Assembly (NCBI RefSeq): GCF_022370635.2
Contig: NZ_CP092362.2
Span: 2,170,001-2,234,000, forward strand
Origin: Mycolicibacterium crocinum
GTDB lineage: Bacteria; Actinomycetota; Actinomycetes; Mycobacteriales; Mycobacteriaceae
Length of the DNA stretch: 64,000 bases
Direction of reading: 5' to 3'
The number at the start of each line of letters is the position of its first letter. Within the stretch, counting starts at the first letter, position 1. Both the position numbers and the translations under genes were made by a program. The notes under the pieces were generated by a model, which was not told the DNA's origin, ran no database searches, and was given only the letters and a program-made list of their open reading frames with translations. This document shows, in pieces, positions 38,138 through 46,954 of the stretch.

Positions 38138-39829
38138 GTGATCGACGACGAGCGGCTCGCTTGCTTCGGTGTCGTCGCGTCGGCATTAGCCGGCCATGCG
38201 GTGGACGTTGCGCCTGGTGAGTCGGGGTCATCGTCGTGGACCGACGGGCAGACGATCTACGTCGATCCGGCCGTGGACCACACAGCGATCGTCGAGGCGA
38301 TCGCCGTGCAGGCCTCACTGATCGCGGCGGGCAGTCTCGATGCGAGCGTCGTCAGGGCGATCGGCCGCAAGAACCGGGTGGCGGTTCGGTACCTGGCTGT
38401 AGAAGGGCATCGTGCGTTGCTGGCCAACGCCGACGTACTGCCCGCAAGCCTGGCGTCGTTGGCCGACGCCGAGGTGGCCGGCCGCAGCCGTTCGGCCGCG
38501 GAATCACTGGAGATCGCCACAGGCTCCGCGGCAATCGCGGCGGCGCCCGCACAGTTCGGTGAGATCCGGCCGAAACGGGTGCTCGAGCTGATCGGCCGCG
38601 GCGTCAACACGGCCGACCACTACCCGCAAGGCCACGTTCCCCGGCGCGACGGCACAACTGAGCTCGAAGAGCTCGACGACGGCGAAATGCCCACGGACGG
38701 AGACGAACCGGATCTGTTCAGCAGCCCCGTCGGTGGTGGCGGCTTCATCGGCAAGTGGCTCAAGAAGATGTTGTCGTCTACCCGTGCGGGCAGTTCCGGC
38801 GGCGGGCCGCCAGGCGCGGATTCACCCACGCATCGCACCAACGCGGCCGACCGCGGCACCGGCGCCGTGTCGTCCACCGCCTCAGCGAGAGCGGAGGATG
38901 GGCCGGACGCCACCTCCGGCGGGGTGCGGTACCCGGAATGGGACGTCAACAACAAGCGATACCGCCCGGATTGGTGCACGGTGCGCGAGGTCGAACCGTC
39001 GGTCGAACTCGCTGCGTCGGCGGCGATCGACGACGCCATCGCCTTTCGCCGGCCATTGGCGCGCCTCGGGATGGGTCTGCACCGGCGGCACCGCCAGGCT
39101 CAGGGCGATGACATCGACATCGACGCCGCCGTCGGCGCGCGGGTGGAGGTGCGGGCCGGTTCGGCGCCGGACGAGGCGGTGTACCTGGACAGCCTGCGTC
39201 GTCGCCGAGACCTGTCGGTGCTGGTGCTGCTCGACGTGTCCGGATCGTCGGCCGAGGCCGGCACGGTCGGTAAGACGGTGCACGAGCAGCAGCGGGTCGC
39301 CGCGGCCAATCTCGTCGTCGCGCTGAACGATCTCGGCGATCGCGTCGCCCTGTACGCCTACAACTCTCAGGGCCGAGCGGCGGTCAACGTCATGCCGATC
39401 AAGCGGATGGACGATCATCTGGACAGCCAGGTGTTGCGCAAACTCAACAGCGTGCGCCCGGTGGCGTATTCGCGCCTCGGGGCCGCCATCCGGCACGGAA
39501 CCAGGGTGCTGGAGGAGCGCGGCGGCACGTCGCGTCGATTGCTCGTCGTGGTGTCGGATGGCCTCGCCTACGACCATGGCTACGAGCGCGGATACGGCGC
39601 GGCCGACGCACGCCGAGCGCTGACGGAGGCCCGCCGGGTCGGCACCGGCTGCGTGTGCCTCACCGTCGGAGCGAGCGTCGATTCGGCGGAACTCCGCACC
39701 GTCTTCGGTAGTGCCGCATACGCGGTCGTGGGCCGACCTGAGCAGCTCACGAGTGTTATCGGACCGCTGTTCCGGTCGGCCGTCCGAGGCGCCGAGGTGC
39801 GCCGCCGCTCATCCGTGCCGCATGCTTGA
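38138..39829 (+). CDS. VWA-domain protein of the CbbO/NorD type
   Basis: The 563-residue protein pairs with the downstream CbbQ/NorQ-like ATPase. Residues 1-165 are a helical region, about 165-290 is a long Gly/Ser/acid-rich disordered linker, and the C-terminal 210 residues are a von Willebrand factor A domain with the metal-site motif LLDVSGSSAE and later VVVSDGLAYDHGYE. I chose the GTG at 38138 (GGAGGGG just upstream); a much longer reading from 37502 overlaps the divergent SDR gene. The partners usually remodel or metallate a target enzyme; here the target is unknown. Confidence 0.85.
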   Translation: MIDDERLACFGVVASALAGHAVDVAPGESGSSSWTDGQTIYVDPAVDHTAIVEAIAVQASLIAAGSLDASVVRAIGRKNRVAVRYLAVEGHRALLANADVLPASLASLADAEVAGRSRSAAESLEIATGSAAIAAAPAQFGEIRPKRVLELIGRGVNTADHYPQGHVPRRDGTTELEELDDGEMPTDGDEPDLFSSPVGGGGFIGKWLKKMLSSTRAGSSGGGPPGADSPTHRTNAADRGTGAVSSTASARAEDGPDATSGGVRYPEWDVNNKRYRPDWCTVREVEPSVELAASAAIDDAIAFRRPLARLGMGLHRRHRQAQGDDIDIDAAVGARVEVRAGSAPDEAVYLDSLRRRRDLSVLVLLDVSGSSAEAGTVGKTVHEQQRVAAANLVVALNDLGDRVALYAYNSQGRAAVNVMPIKRMDDHLDSQVLRKLNSVRPVAYSRLGAAIRHGTRVLEERGGTSRRLLVVVSDGLAYDHGYERGYGAADARRALTEARRVGTGCVCLTVGASVDSAELRTVFGSAAYAVVGRPEQLTSVIGPLFRSAVRGAEVRRRSSVPHA

Positions 39830-39855
39830 AACAAACATCTGTTCCGCGATAGGCT
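39826..39855 (+). promoter_or_regulatory. Internal promoter of the AAA+ gene with cluster motif, site 2
   Basis: TTGAAA (39826-39831) overlaps the stop of the VWA gene and TAGGCT (39850-39855) follows after 18 bases. The spacer has CAAACATCTGTTCC, 13 of 14 bases equal to site 1 and at the same place after the -35. This suggests the AAA+ gene and downstream genes can be transcribed from here under the same regulator. Confidence 0.65.
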
Positions 39856-39894
39856 GCCAACCACCGCAGCGATGCGGGGAAGGGACCGAAAGTC

Positions 39895-40737
39895 ATGCCA
39901 CAGCTCCCGGGCGAGCTCGAGCACCAGAACGGGGCTACCTACCTCCCCGATGGAGAGCGTCCCTACTACCAGCCGGTCGGTAACGAGGAGACCGTATTCA
40001 AGGCGGCCTACCGGCAAGGGCTTTCGCTGGTGTTGAAGGGGCCGACCGGCTGTGGCAAGACCCGATTCGTCGAGGCGATGGCCCACGATCTGCGCCGGCC
40101 GCTGATCACCGTGGCGTGCCACGACGACCTCACCACGGCGGACCTGGTGGGCCGGTATCTGCTGCGAGGTGATGAGACAATCTGGGTCGACGGCCCGCTG
40201 ACCCGAGCGGTGCGCGAGGGTGCGATCTGCTACCTCGACGAGGTGGTGGAGGCGCGCCAGGACACGACCGTGGTGTTGCACCCGCTGGCCGACTACCGCC
40301 GCCAGCTGCCCATCGAGCGGCTCGGCGTGACACTCGACGCCGCACCCGGTTTCGGCCTCGTCGTGTCCTACAACCCCGGCTATCAAAGCGTCCTGAAGGA
40401 TTTGAAGGATTCCACCCGCCAGCGCATGGTGGCCATCGAATTCGGTTTCCCTACATCGGAAATCGAGGAAGGCATCGTGGCCCGCGAGGCGGCCATCGAG
40501 CCAGAGGTAGCCGCAGAACTGGTGCGCTTCGGCCAGGCCATACGCCGCCTCGAGACCGGTGGTCTTCGCGAAGTGGCCTCCACCCGCGTGCTCATCGCGG
40601 CGGGCAGGCTGATCGCCGAGGGGTTGTCGATGCGCGATGCGGCGCTCGCGGCGATCGCGGGTCCGCTGACCGACGATGCCGCGGTCGGCCGCGGACTCGC
40701 CGAGATGATCGACGTCTACCTCACCGCACCCCACTAG
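39895..40737 (+). CDS. MoxR-type AAA+ ATPase of the CbbQ/NirQ/NorQ family
   Basis: The 280-residue ATPase has Walker A GPTGCGKTRF (about residues 49-58), the family block VACHDDLTTADLVGRYLL, Walker B AICYLDEVVEARQD and sensor-1 SYNPGYQSVLKDLK. Members work with a VWA partner to activate an enzyme (RuBisCO for CbbQO, nitric oxide reductase for NorQD). The gene lies 65 bases after its VWA partner and 17 bases before the binding-protein gene. Neither a RuBisCO nor a nitric oxide reductase is in the window, so a different client such as the P450 or AveC-like protein is likely. Confidence 0.92.
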   Translation: MPQLPGELEHQNGATYLPDGERPYYQPVGNEETVFKAAYRQGLSLVLKGPTGCGKTRFVEAMAHDLRRPLITVACHDDLTTADLVGRYLLRGDETIWVDGPLTRAVREGAICYLDEVVEARQDTTVVLHPLADYRRQLPIERLGVTLDAAPGFGLVVSYNPGYQSVLKDLKDSTRQRMVAIEFGFPTSEIEEGIVAREAAIEPEVAAELVRFGQAIRRLETGGLREVASTRVLIAAGRLIAEGLSMRDAALAAIAGPLTDDAAVGRGLAEMIDVYLTAPH

Positions 40738-40754
40738 ACGATCCAGGAGATCGA

Positions 40755-41873
40755 ATGTCTTACGAGAGCACCGCGGAGCCGATCAAAGTCGGCTACCTGA
40801 TGGACTTCACACTGCCCCCCGGCTTTCCCGAAGAGCTCCTGTCGTCGTTCACCCGGTGCTTCGACCTGGTCTTCGAAGAGGCCATGGCCGGCGGCTACCT
40901 CGACCGGCCGGTGCAGATGATCTACAAGGAAGTCGAGGGGCTGCCCAAGGGCAGCGTCAAGGCGGTGATCGACGCCTACGGCGAACTCGTCGACGAGGGC
41001 TGCCTGGTGGTGTTCGGGCCCAACATCACCGACAACTGTGTGCCGCTGCGCGAGGCGATCGAGGACCGCTTCAAAGTTCCCGCGATCAGCGTCACCGGCA
41101 CCGACGACTGGCTCGGCGAGTGGACGTTCTCGTTTCCCCAAGGCTCGATGACCGACGAGCCGATCTTCCTCGCCGACCTCGTCGCCAAGCGCGGGCTGAG
41201 CCAGATCGGCGTGCTGGTCGAACAGAGTCTCATCGGTGAGAGCTACCTAAAAAACCTTCGAAGCGCCTGTCGGCGCAAGGGTATTCGCATCGTCGCCGAG
41301 GCGGCGATCGCACAGACCGCGCAGGACGTCGACGATGCGGTGCGATCGTTGCACGAGGCGAAGGCAGAAGCCGTCGTGCACCTCGGCTTCGGCTTCGGCA
41401 TCGTCTTCGTCAATCCGGTGCTCGAGGCGCTCAACTGGGATCCGCCACGGTTCACCACCACCGCCTTCCAGAACGCGTGGGTCAACCCGATCATGTGGAA
41501 CGCCTTCATGGGGTGGGTCGGGGTGGACCAGTACGACGAGGGCAATCCGATCGGGCAGGCGTGGCTCGACCGGTACGCCGCGCGCTACGGCGGCAGCCGG
41601 CCGGAGTACTGCGTGACGGTGGTCAACCACGACGTCGCGGCCACCCTGGTACGCGCGTTCGCCGATTCACATCCGCTCAGCCCGCGCGGTGTCAAAGAAG
41701 CGCTGGAGCGCGTGAAAATGATGCCGGCCGCCTCGGGTGCGCCGGGAACCCGTGTGTCGCTGGGCAAATGGACGCGTCGCGCGTGGATGGGCGCGGGTTA
41801 TCTGGTCGCGCGCACGCTCGATGCCGACGGCATCAACTCGCATCTGGTGGATCGCTTCGGAGAGGAAGGCTGA
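40755..41873 (+). CDS. Periplasmic-binding-protein-fold protein without signal peptide
   Basis: The 372-residue protein matches the branched-chain amino acid/amide type I binding-protein fold: IKVGYLMDFT at the start, GPNITDNCVPLREAI in lobe 1, then IGVLVEQSLIGESYLKNLR at the lobe hinge. It begins MSYESTAEPIK with no secretion signal or lipobox, and no permease or ATPase genes are nearby, so it probably works inside the cell as a ligand sensor or carrier. It starts 17 bases after the AAA+ gene and four bases before the AveC-like gene. Confidence 0.8.
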   Translation: MSYESTAEPIKVGYLMDFTLPPGFPEELLSSFTRCFDLVFEEAMAGGYLDRPVQMIYKEVEGLPKGSVKAVIDAYGELVDEGCLVVFGPNITDNCVPLREAIEDRFKVPAISVTGTDDWLGEWTFSFPQGSMTDEPIFLADLVAKRGLSQIGVLVEQSLIGESYLKNLRSACRRKGIRIVAEAAIAQTAQDVDDAVRSLHEAKAEAVVHLGFGFGIVFVNPVLEALNWDPPRFTTTAFQNAWVNPIMWNAFMGWVGVDQYDEGNPIGQAWLDRYAARYGGSRPEYCVTVVNHDVAATLVRAFADSHPLSPRGVKEALERVKMMPAASGAPGTRVSLGKWTRRAWMGAGYLVARTLDADGINSHLVDRFGEEG

Positions 41874-41877
41874 TCCG

Positions 41878-43011
41878 ATGACAACACAGGAGTCCGCCCC
41901 GGCACCGGTACCCACCGAGTCGGCGCGATCAGGCCCGAACTGGGGCCGGGTGATCGCTCTGGTCGCCTGGCTGGGTTTCCTCGGGTTGTTCGTCGCGGTC
42001 GGTCGCACGCAGGTCGACCCTCGGGTCGCGAACCCGAACGTCGAGGGACGCCCCCGCCCGGTCGAGTTCCTCAACGGTTGGGATCACTGGCAACTGGTGC
42101 CGCAGATCGGTGCCGCGATCATGGTCGCGGTGCTCACTGTCGTGTTCATCCGTGGGTGGCGGAAGAACCCGGGCAGCCCGGTGCTGCTGATGGTGCTGTG
42201 CACGACGCTGATCGTGTGGCAGGACCCGATCATGAACTGGTCGCCCTACGCGGTGTACAACCCGATGCTGTTGCACTGGCCGGAATCCTGGTACCTGATC
42301 ATGATGTCGCCGACGGTCGAGCCGTTCATCGTATTCGGTTATGTGACATTCTATTTCGGCCCGTATTTCCCGGCGATCTGGATTCTGCGCAAGCTGCAGG
42401 CCAGATACGGCCCCGAGTCCTTCGTCACCCGGCATCCGCTGATCAGTCTCGGCGGTCTGGTGTTGGTGATCGGTTTCATCTTCGACGCCATCCTGGAGAT
42501 CAGCCTGGTCCGCACCGGGCTGTACATCTACTCTCAGGCGATCCCGTTCGGAACACTGTTCCCCGGCACCACGTTCCAGTTCCCACTGCTGTGGGAGTCG
42601 CTGTCGGTGACCTTCGTGATGATCCCGGCGGCCATCCTGGTCTACCGCGACGACACCGGGAAGTCGGTGGCGGAGAAGCTCGCCGCGAAGGCCAAGCTGT
42701 TCCCCACCAAGCCGGTACTCGGCACCTTCCTCGTGATGTTCGCGATCATCAACGTGTCGTACTTCGCATACGGCGGCTGGTTCTGGGTGATCAAGGCCAG
42801 TGGTGCGGCCACGTCGGTGGCCTGCCCGTGGCCCTATCCCGAGGCCAAGGTGTACGACCCGCAGGGCAACTACGAGAAGGCGGGAGCGCAAGGCCCGTTC
42901 TCGGTGGGCAAGTGGTCGACGTGGCAGCAGGGCCTGCCCGACGGCCGACCCGACGTGACACCGCCACCACCGGGCGAAGGTGCCTGCGCGCCGGCGAAAA
43001 TATCTGGCTGA
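41878..43011 (+). CDS. AveC-family (spirocyclase-like) membrane protein
   Basis: The 377-residue integral membrane protein has about seven hydrophobic helices, for example VIALVAWLGFLGLFVAVG (about 20-37) and LVLVIGFIFDAILEISLV. Its middle carries polar and aromatic residues: LIVWQDPIMNWSPYAVYNP and HWPESWYL. This pattern matches what I recall of AveC-like proteins, named after the avermectin spiroketal cyclase. The ATG at 41878 follows the binding-protein stop by four bases. The Pro-rich C-terminal tail is soluble. The substrate is unknown, likely a lipid or terpenoid oxidised by the P450 next door. Confidence 0.75.
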   Translation: MTTQESAPAPVPTESARSGPNWGRVIALVAWLGFLGLFVAVGRTQVDPRVANPNVEGRPRPVEFLNGWDHWQLVPQIGAAIMVAVLTVVFIRGWRKNPGSPVLLMVLCTTLIVWQDPIMNWSPYAVYNPMLLHWPESWYLIMMSPTVEPFIVFGYVTFYFGPYFPAIWILRKLQARYGPESFVTRHPLISLGGLVLVIGFIFDAILEISLVRTGLYIYSQAIPFGTLFPGTTFQFPLLWESLSVTFVMIPAAILVYRDDTGKSVAEKLAAKAKLFPTKPVLGTFLVMFAIINVSYFAYGGWFWVIKASGAATSVACPWPYPEAKVYDPQGNYEKAGAQGPFSVGKWSTWQQGLPDGRPDVTPPPPGEGACAPAKISG

Positions 43012-43042
43012 CAACGAGTTCACGATTCCCAAGGAGTGCGGT

Positions 43043-44257
43043 ATGGAGCAACTTTTCGACGACCTCGACGACTTCGGCTCGTTCGACGACGTTGTGTCCG
43101 GCAACGTGCGCGACCCGTTTCCGGAGTTGGCGCGGTTGCGTCGAGAAGAGCCGGTGCAGCGGATCGAAGGGTCCAACATGCCCGGCGAGGCCGGCCTACC
43201 TGTTTTCATCGTGTACCGATTCGAGGAAGCGCAGCAGATGCTGCGCGACAACGAGACGTTTTCGTCCTCGGGTGTGATCGCCGCATTCGGCCCGGTGCTC
43301 GGCGAGCGGGTGATGCTGGGCATGGATGAGCCCGTTCACGGCCGGCTGCGGGCGCTGATCTCGAAGGCGTTCTCGCAGAAGTCTCTTGCGCGCTTTCAGG
43401 ATGAGCTGGTCGCGCGGGTGGGCAACGAGCTGATCGATGCCTTCGCCGCGAACGGCAAAGCCGATTTGGTCAAGGAGTTCACCTTCACCTACCCGAGTCG
43501 GATCATCGCCGGACTACTGGGACTGCCTGAGGAGGACTACCCGCAGTTCCAGCGCTGGTCGATCTCGCTGCTGAGCTGGATCATGAATCCTGAACGGGGA
43601 CTGGCCGCCTCGGCAGCGCTGGTCGAGTACTACCGGCCGATCCTGGAAGCTCGCCGCGCCGAGCCGCGTGACGACCTGATCAGCCTGCTGGCCGCCGCCG
43701 AGATCGACGGGGAGAAGTTGGCGGACGAGGAGATCTTCTCGTTCCTACGGCTGCTGTTGCCGGCCGGTGTCGAAACGACCTACCGGTCGCTCGGAAACCT
43801 GTTGTTCGCGTTGCTGTCCGACCCGGATCAGCTCGACGCTGTTCGCAACGACCGCTCGCTGCTGCCGCAGGCGATCGAGGAGGGCGTGCGGTGGAATCCG
43901 CCGCTGCTGACCATCACTCGCGTCGCAACCCGGGACACCGAACTGGGTGGGGTGCCGATCCCGGCGGGCGCCTCCGTGATGCCGATGCTGGGTGCGGCGA
44001 ACCGGCAGGAAGATCGTTTCCCCGACCCGGACAAATTCGACATCTTCCGTGAGCCGCGTAGCAACCTCGGCTGGGGATACGGGGTGCACGTCTGCCTCGG
44101 CATGCATCTGGCCCGCCTCGAAATGCGCACCGCCGTCAACCTTCTCCTGGACCGGCTGCCCAACCTGCGGATGGATCCCTACGGCGACGACCCGCACATT
44201 CGCGGACAGGTATTCCGGTCGCCGACGTCGCTGCCGGTGCTGTTCGATCCGCAATAG
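43043..44257 (+). CDS. Cytochrome P450
   Basis: The 404-residue soluble P450 has the I-helix oxygen-binding motif AGVETT, an ExxR motif in IEEGVRWNPP, and the heme loop GWGYGVHVCLGMHLA with Cys351 as thiolate ligand. I chose the ATG at 43043 because AAGGAG lies six bases before it; the longer reading overlaps the AveC-like gene. No ferredoxin or reductase gene is adjacent, so electrons must come from elsewhere. It is the last gene of the plus-strand operon and faces the TetR gene. Confidence 0.94.
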   Translation: MEQLFDDLDDFGSFDDVVSGNVRDPFPELARLRREEPVQRIEGSNMPGEAGLPVFIVYRFEEAQQMLRDNETFSSSGVIAAFGPVLGERVMLGMDEPVHGRLRALISKAFSQKSLARFQDELVARVGNELIDAFAANGKADLVKEFTFTYPSRIIAGLLGLPEEDYPQFQRWSISLLSWIMNPERGLAASAALVEYYRPILEARRAEPRDDLISLLAAAEIDGEKLADEEIFSFLRLLLPAGVETTYRSLGNLLFALLSDPDQLDAVRNDRSLLPQAIEEGVRWNPPLLTITRVATRDTELGGVPIPAGASVMPMLGAANRQEDRFPDPDKFDIFREPRSNLGWGYGVHVCLGMHLARLEMRTAVNLLLDRLPNLRMDPYGDDPHIRGQVFRSPTSLPVLFDPQ

Positions 44258-44264
44258 CGAGGCG

Positions 44265-45545
44265 TCACGCCACGACGCCGCGCAGCATGGTGTCGCGGAC
44301 ACACAGCAGCGAAGCGTGGGTACCCACCTGGCGCAGGATGCTCTCGGGAATCCAGCCGACGCCGATCACCGAGCGCGCCAGCAGATCGTTCGACGGGCTG
44401 TCGATGCTGATCTCGCCCGACTTGATGCCCTCGGAGAGAAGGGATTTCATCTGGCGGACTCGCTTGGTGAACAACCAACCGGGATTGGGCGTGTCCGGGG
44501 GAGACTGGCGCATCCAGGCGAGCTGAATGCGGAACTCGTCGGCGAAACGGTCCATCGCGTTGGTGTTGATCCAGCTGAGCGCGTCCAGTTTCTCGACGAT
44601 CGTGGAGTCCGCTGCCAATACCTCGGACCAGCCCATGGCGACCTTCTCACCGAACGACTGCATGATGGACGCGAGCAACTGGTCTTTCGACCCGATCAAC
44701 CGGTACACGGTGCCGGTGCCCATGCCGGCGGCCGACGCGATATCGCGCACGGTTGTGACCTCGTAGCCCTTCTTGCCGAATTCGGCTCGGGCGATGGCCC
44801 GTACGTGCGCCGCTTTGTCGTCGGGCTCGGCGTCGGCGTCGTCGGTCCAGGAGCGCACGACCGCGTCGGCGGCCTTGAACGCCGCCGACCCATCGAGTTG
44901 TTCGTCGGTGGGGGAGCCGGTGGCCAGTCCCTCGAGAAGGATGTGGCACAGCAGGATCGCCGATTTGTCGGGGCCGGCATTGCCGCGGATGACGTCGAGC
45001 CCGATCTGCAGCATCGTCTGTACGATCCGCTCGGCGAGGACGGCCAGGTCGACGTCGGAGCGCAGGTATCCGCTCCAGCGCGCCGCGCGGAGGGTTTCCA
45101 GCATCGACTGCAGCAGCGCCGTGGGCCGCCGCGCTGCCAACGTGGTCAGTTCGTGATTCGAACTCGGTCCCTCATAGAACGACATCTGCAGTGCGGCGCG
45201 GTGGGTGACCGAGCAGTGCGCAATCGCCTTGCACAGATCGGCGATCTGGTCGAAGGCCGGCCGGAATTCCGGATCGTTGAGCCGGCCCTGTGCCTCGTCG
45301 GCGATTCGGTCCAGATCTTCGTGGTAGCGGCGCAGCAGCTCGACGAGGATCGCTTCTTTGGAGTCGAAATGGTGATAGAGGCTGCCGGGAAGAATGCCTG
45401 CGGCGTCAGCGATTTCCTGCAGCGACGTCCGCAGCCCCGAGGTCGCGATGATCGACGCCGCGGTCTGCAGGATCTCGGTGCGACGCGTGCCGTCGTCGTA
45501 GGCGTGGCCGGCGCCCAGCTTCGGCGTCATGCGCGACCGCCCCAC
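44265..45545 (-). CDS. Tandem TetR-family regulator (two repressor units fused)
   Basis: The 426-residue protein contains two TetR units. The first helix-turn-helix is near residues 23-66 (TSLQEIADAAGILPGSLYHH), with a ligand domain up to about 210. The second is near 245-285 (TTVRDIASAAGMGTGTVYRL), with its own ligand domain. This is about twice the family length. The start is the GTG at 45545 (GGAGGAG upstream) or the ATG at 45530. It ends seven bases from the P450 stop and is the obvious regulator of the cluster. Confidence 0.88.
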   Translation of the reverse strand: MGRSRMTPKLGAGHAYDDGTRRTEILQTAASIIATSGLRTSLQEIADAAGILPGSLYHHFDSKEAILVELLRRYHEDLDRIADEAQGRLNDPEFRPAFDQIADLCKAIAHCSVTHRAALQMSFYEGPSSNHELTTLAARRPTALLQSMLETLRAARWSGYLRSDVDLAVLAERIVQTMLQIGLDVIRGNAGPDKSAILLCHILLEGLATGSPTDEQLDGSAAFKAADAVVRSWTDDADAEPDDKAAHVRAIARAEFGKKGYEVTTVRDIASAAGMGTGTVYRLIGSKDQLLASIMQSFGEKVAMGWSEVLAADSTIVEKLDALSWINTNAMDRFADEFRIQLAWMRQSPPDTPNPGWLFTKRVRQMKSLLSEGIKSGEISIDSPSNDLLARSVIGVGWIPESILRQVGTHASLLCVRDTMLRGVVA

Positions 45546-45580
45546 GTCTCCTCCAAAGGCTGAGATCCGGTACCCGGCTG

Positions 45581-45600
45581 ACCCAATATTTGGCAGACGC
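45581..45600 (-). promoter_or_regulatory. Cluster motif upstream of the TetR gene, site 3
   Basis: The minus strand reads GCCAAATATTGGGT here, matching site 1 over the CCAAATAT core and forming its own short palindrome CCAA/TTGG. It lies 36 bases before the TetR start. This fits autoregulation by the double TetR. Confidence 0.5.
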
Positions 45601-45688
45601 TACCAGAACCCGGCCGGCGTGCGGGGCCGTCACCTGCGGATGTTGCTCGCCGGTGGCGGGCCCTGGGAGACCCGTTTGGTCCCGCGCG

Positions 45689-46819
45689 TCAGGTGTTGTC
45701 GGCGTTGCTGCGCGGGAAGCCGCCGCCCTGCGGGAACAGCGGGAAGACGACGTCGTCGAGCTTCTCGGCATCGCCGGCCGTGCGGTTGATTGTTGCGCCC
45801 CAGATGTTTCCGTCCGGAGCCACCTGCAATGCCCAGGCGTGGCCGTGGGTGTCCTGGCGCACGACCTCGGGCTCACCGGTCACCGAACCCGTGCCCTTCG
45901 CCAGTCGCACCGCCACGGTCTGCTTGGCGTTGACGAGGTTCACCAGGATCGTGCCGTCCAGCGCCGCACAGCCGGCGACGCCGGGACGATCCGGCCATGT
46001 CCACACCGTCGTGGTCGTGGCGTCCGGCGAAATGCGTTGCAGGCGGTCACCGGCCGGCGAGCGGTCGGTGATGTAGAGCGACTTGTCGGTCGGGTCGATG
46101 CACATACCGCCTGCCGGGCCCATGCCCGACAGTGCGGTGGTCGGCGGGGCGGGGTTCACCGTCGTCGGCTGCTCGAGGCGAACCACCTTGCCCGCCAACG
46201 ACTTCGGATCCGCGGCCAATGCCGGGTTACCGGCGTCGCCCGTCTGGACGACCAGCGTCGTCGGGCTGGTGAAGATCAGCGAACCGCTATTGCCGGTGGC
46301 GCCCTTAGGGATCCCGGTCAAGATGGGCTTGGGAATGTCGCCGTCCGCCACCCGGATCACTTCGTTGTCGCTCGGCGTACTGATGTAGGCGTACATCAGG
46401 CGGTCCTGCGAGTAGGTGGGCGACAGCACGATGTCCATCAATCCGCCATCGCCGCTCGGATCGACCGGGATGACGGTGCGGATCTTCGGCTCCGCGCTCA
46501 CCGACACGTCCTTGACCGCACCGGTCGTGCGTTCGGCCACGATGGCGGTCTTGCTGTCCGGTCCCATGATCAGACCGCTGGTGCTCTCCAGGCACCCCTG
46601 CATCACTCCGGGCGCGGGGCAGGCCTTGGGGAACGGCTTGGGCGGCAGGGGAGGCGGAGGCGGCGGTGTTGAACTCGGGCCGGGCGCCAGCTGCGGAGCC
46701 GTGGTGAAGGGCTGCGAGATGTCGTTGTTGAACTTCGCGCAGCCCGCCGACGAGCCCGCCACGACCGACGCTGCACAGAGCCCGGCCAGCACTCCGCGAA
46801 CCGACCGGCGTAGCTGCAT
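45689..46819 (-). CDS. lppZ: Lipoprotein with PQQ-type sugar dehydrogenase beta-propeller fold (LppZ)
   Basis: The 376-residue protein has a lipoprotein signal (LCAASVVAGSSAGC, lipobox SAGC near residue 27), a Pro-rich linker (about 50-62) and a beta-propeller with DGGLMDIVLSP and the late HGHAWALQVAPDGNIWGA. This matches the M. tuberculosis LppZ (Rv3006) in my memory, both in sequence and place beside the DoxX gene. The enzymatic substrate is unknown; it would act on the outer face of the membrane. The ATG at 46819 was chosen because the signal peptide starts there. Confidence 0.85.
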   Translation of the reverse strand: MQLRRSVRGVLAGLCAASVVAGSSAGCAKFNNDISQPFTTAPQLAPGPSSTPPPPPPLPPKPFPKACPAPGVMQGCLESTSGLIMGPDSKTAIVAERTTGAVKDVSVSAEPKIRTVIPVDPSGDGGLMDIVLSPTYSQDRLMYAYISTPSDNEVIRVADGDIPKPILTGIPKGATGNSGSLIFTSPTTLVVQTGDAGNPALAADPKSLAGKVVRLEQPTTVNPAPPTTALSGMGPAGGMCIDPTDKSLYITDRSPAGDRLQRISPDATTTTVWTWPDRPGVAGCAALDGTILVNLVNAKQTVAVRLAKGTGSVTGEPEVVRQDTHGHAWALQVAPDGNIWGATINRTAGDAEKLDDVVFPLFPQGGGFPRSNADNT

Positions 46820-46941
46820 GCCCGTCAGGTTACGGACAGCGCGCCGCTGTTCGCCACGACGGCCCGGTCGCGGCCTGAAATCCAGGCAATATTGCCCGCT
46901 AGAAGCGCCGCTCAAATCCCCGATTTGCGGCGAACTGCACT

Positions 46942-46947
46942 TACTCT
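46942..46947 (+). promoter_or_regulatory. -10 box (TACTCT) giving a leaderless start for the DoxX gene
   Basis: TACTCT ends seven bases before the GTG at 46955. The spacing puts the transcription start at the start codon, and no ribosome site is visible. Confidence 0.5.
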
Positions 46948-46954
46948 GACTTGC

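Noticed and set aside
38138..40737. A true CbbQO pair for RuBisCO in this operon
   Set aside because: The pair is cotranscribed with or next to P450 and AveC-like genes and shares their regulatory motif; fbp and prk lie 22 kb away. I keep the RuBisCO link only as a possibility.
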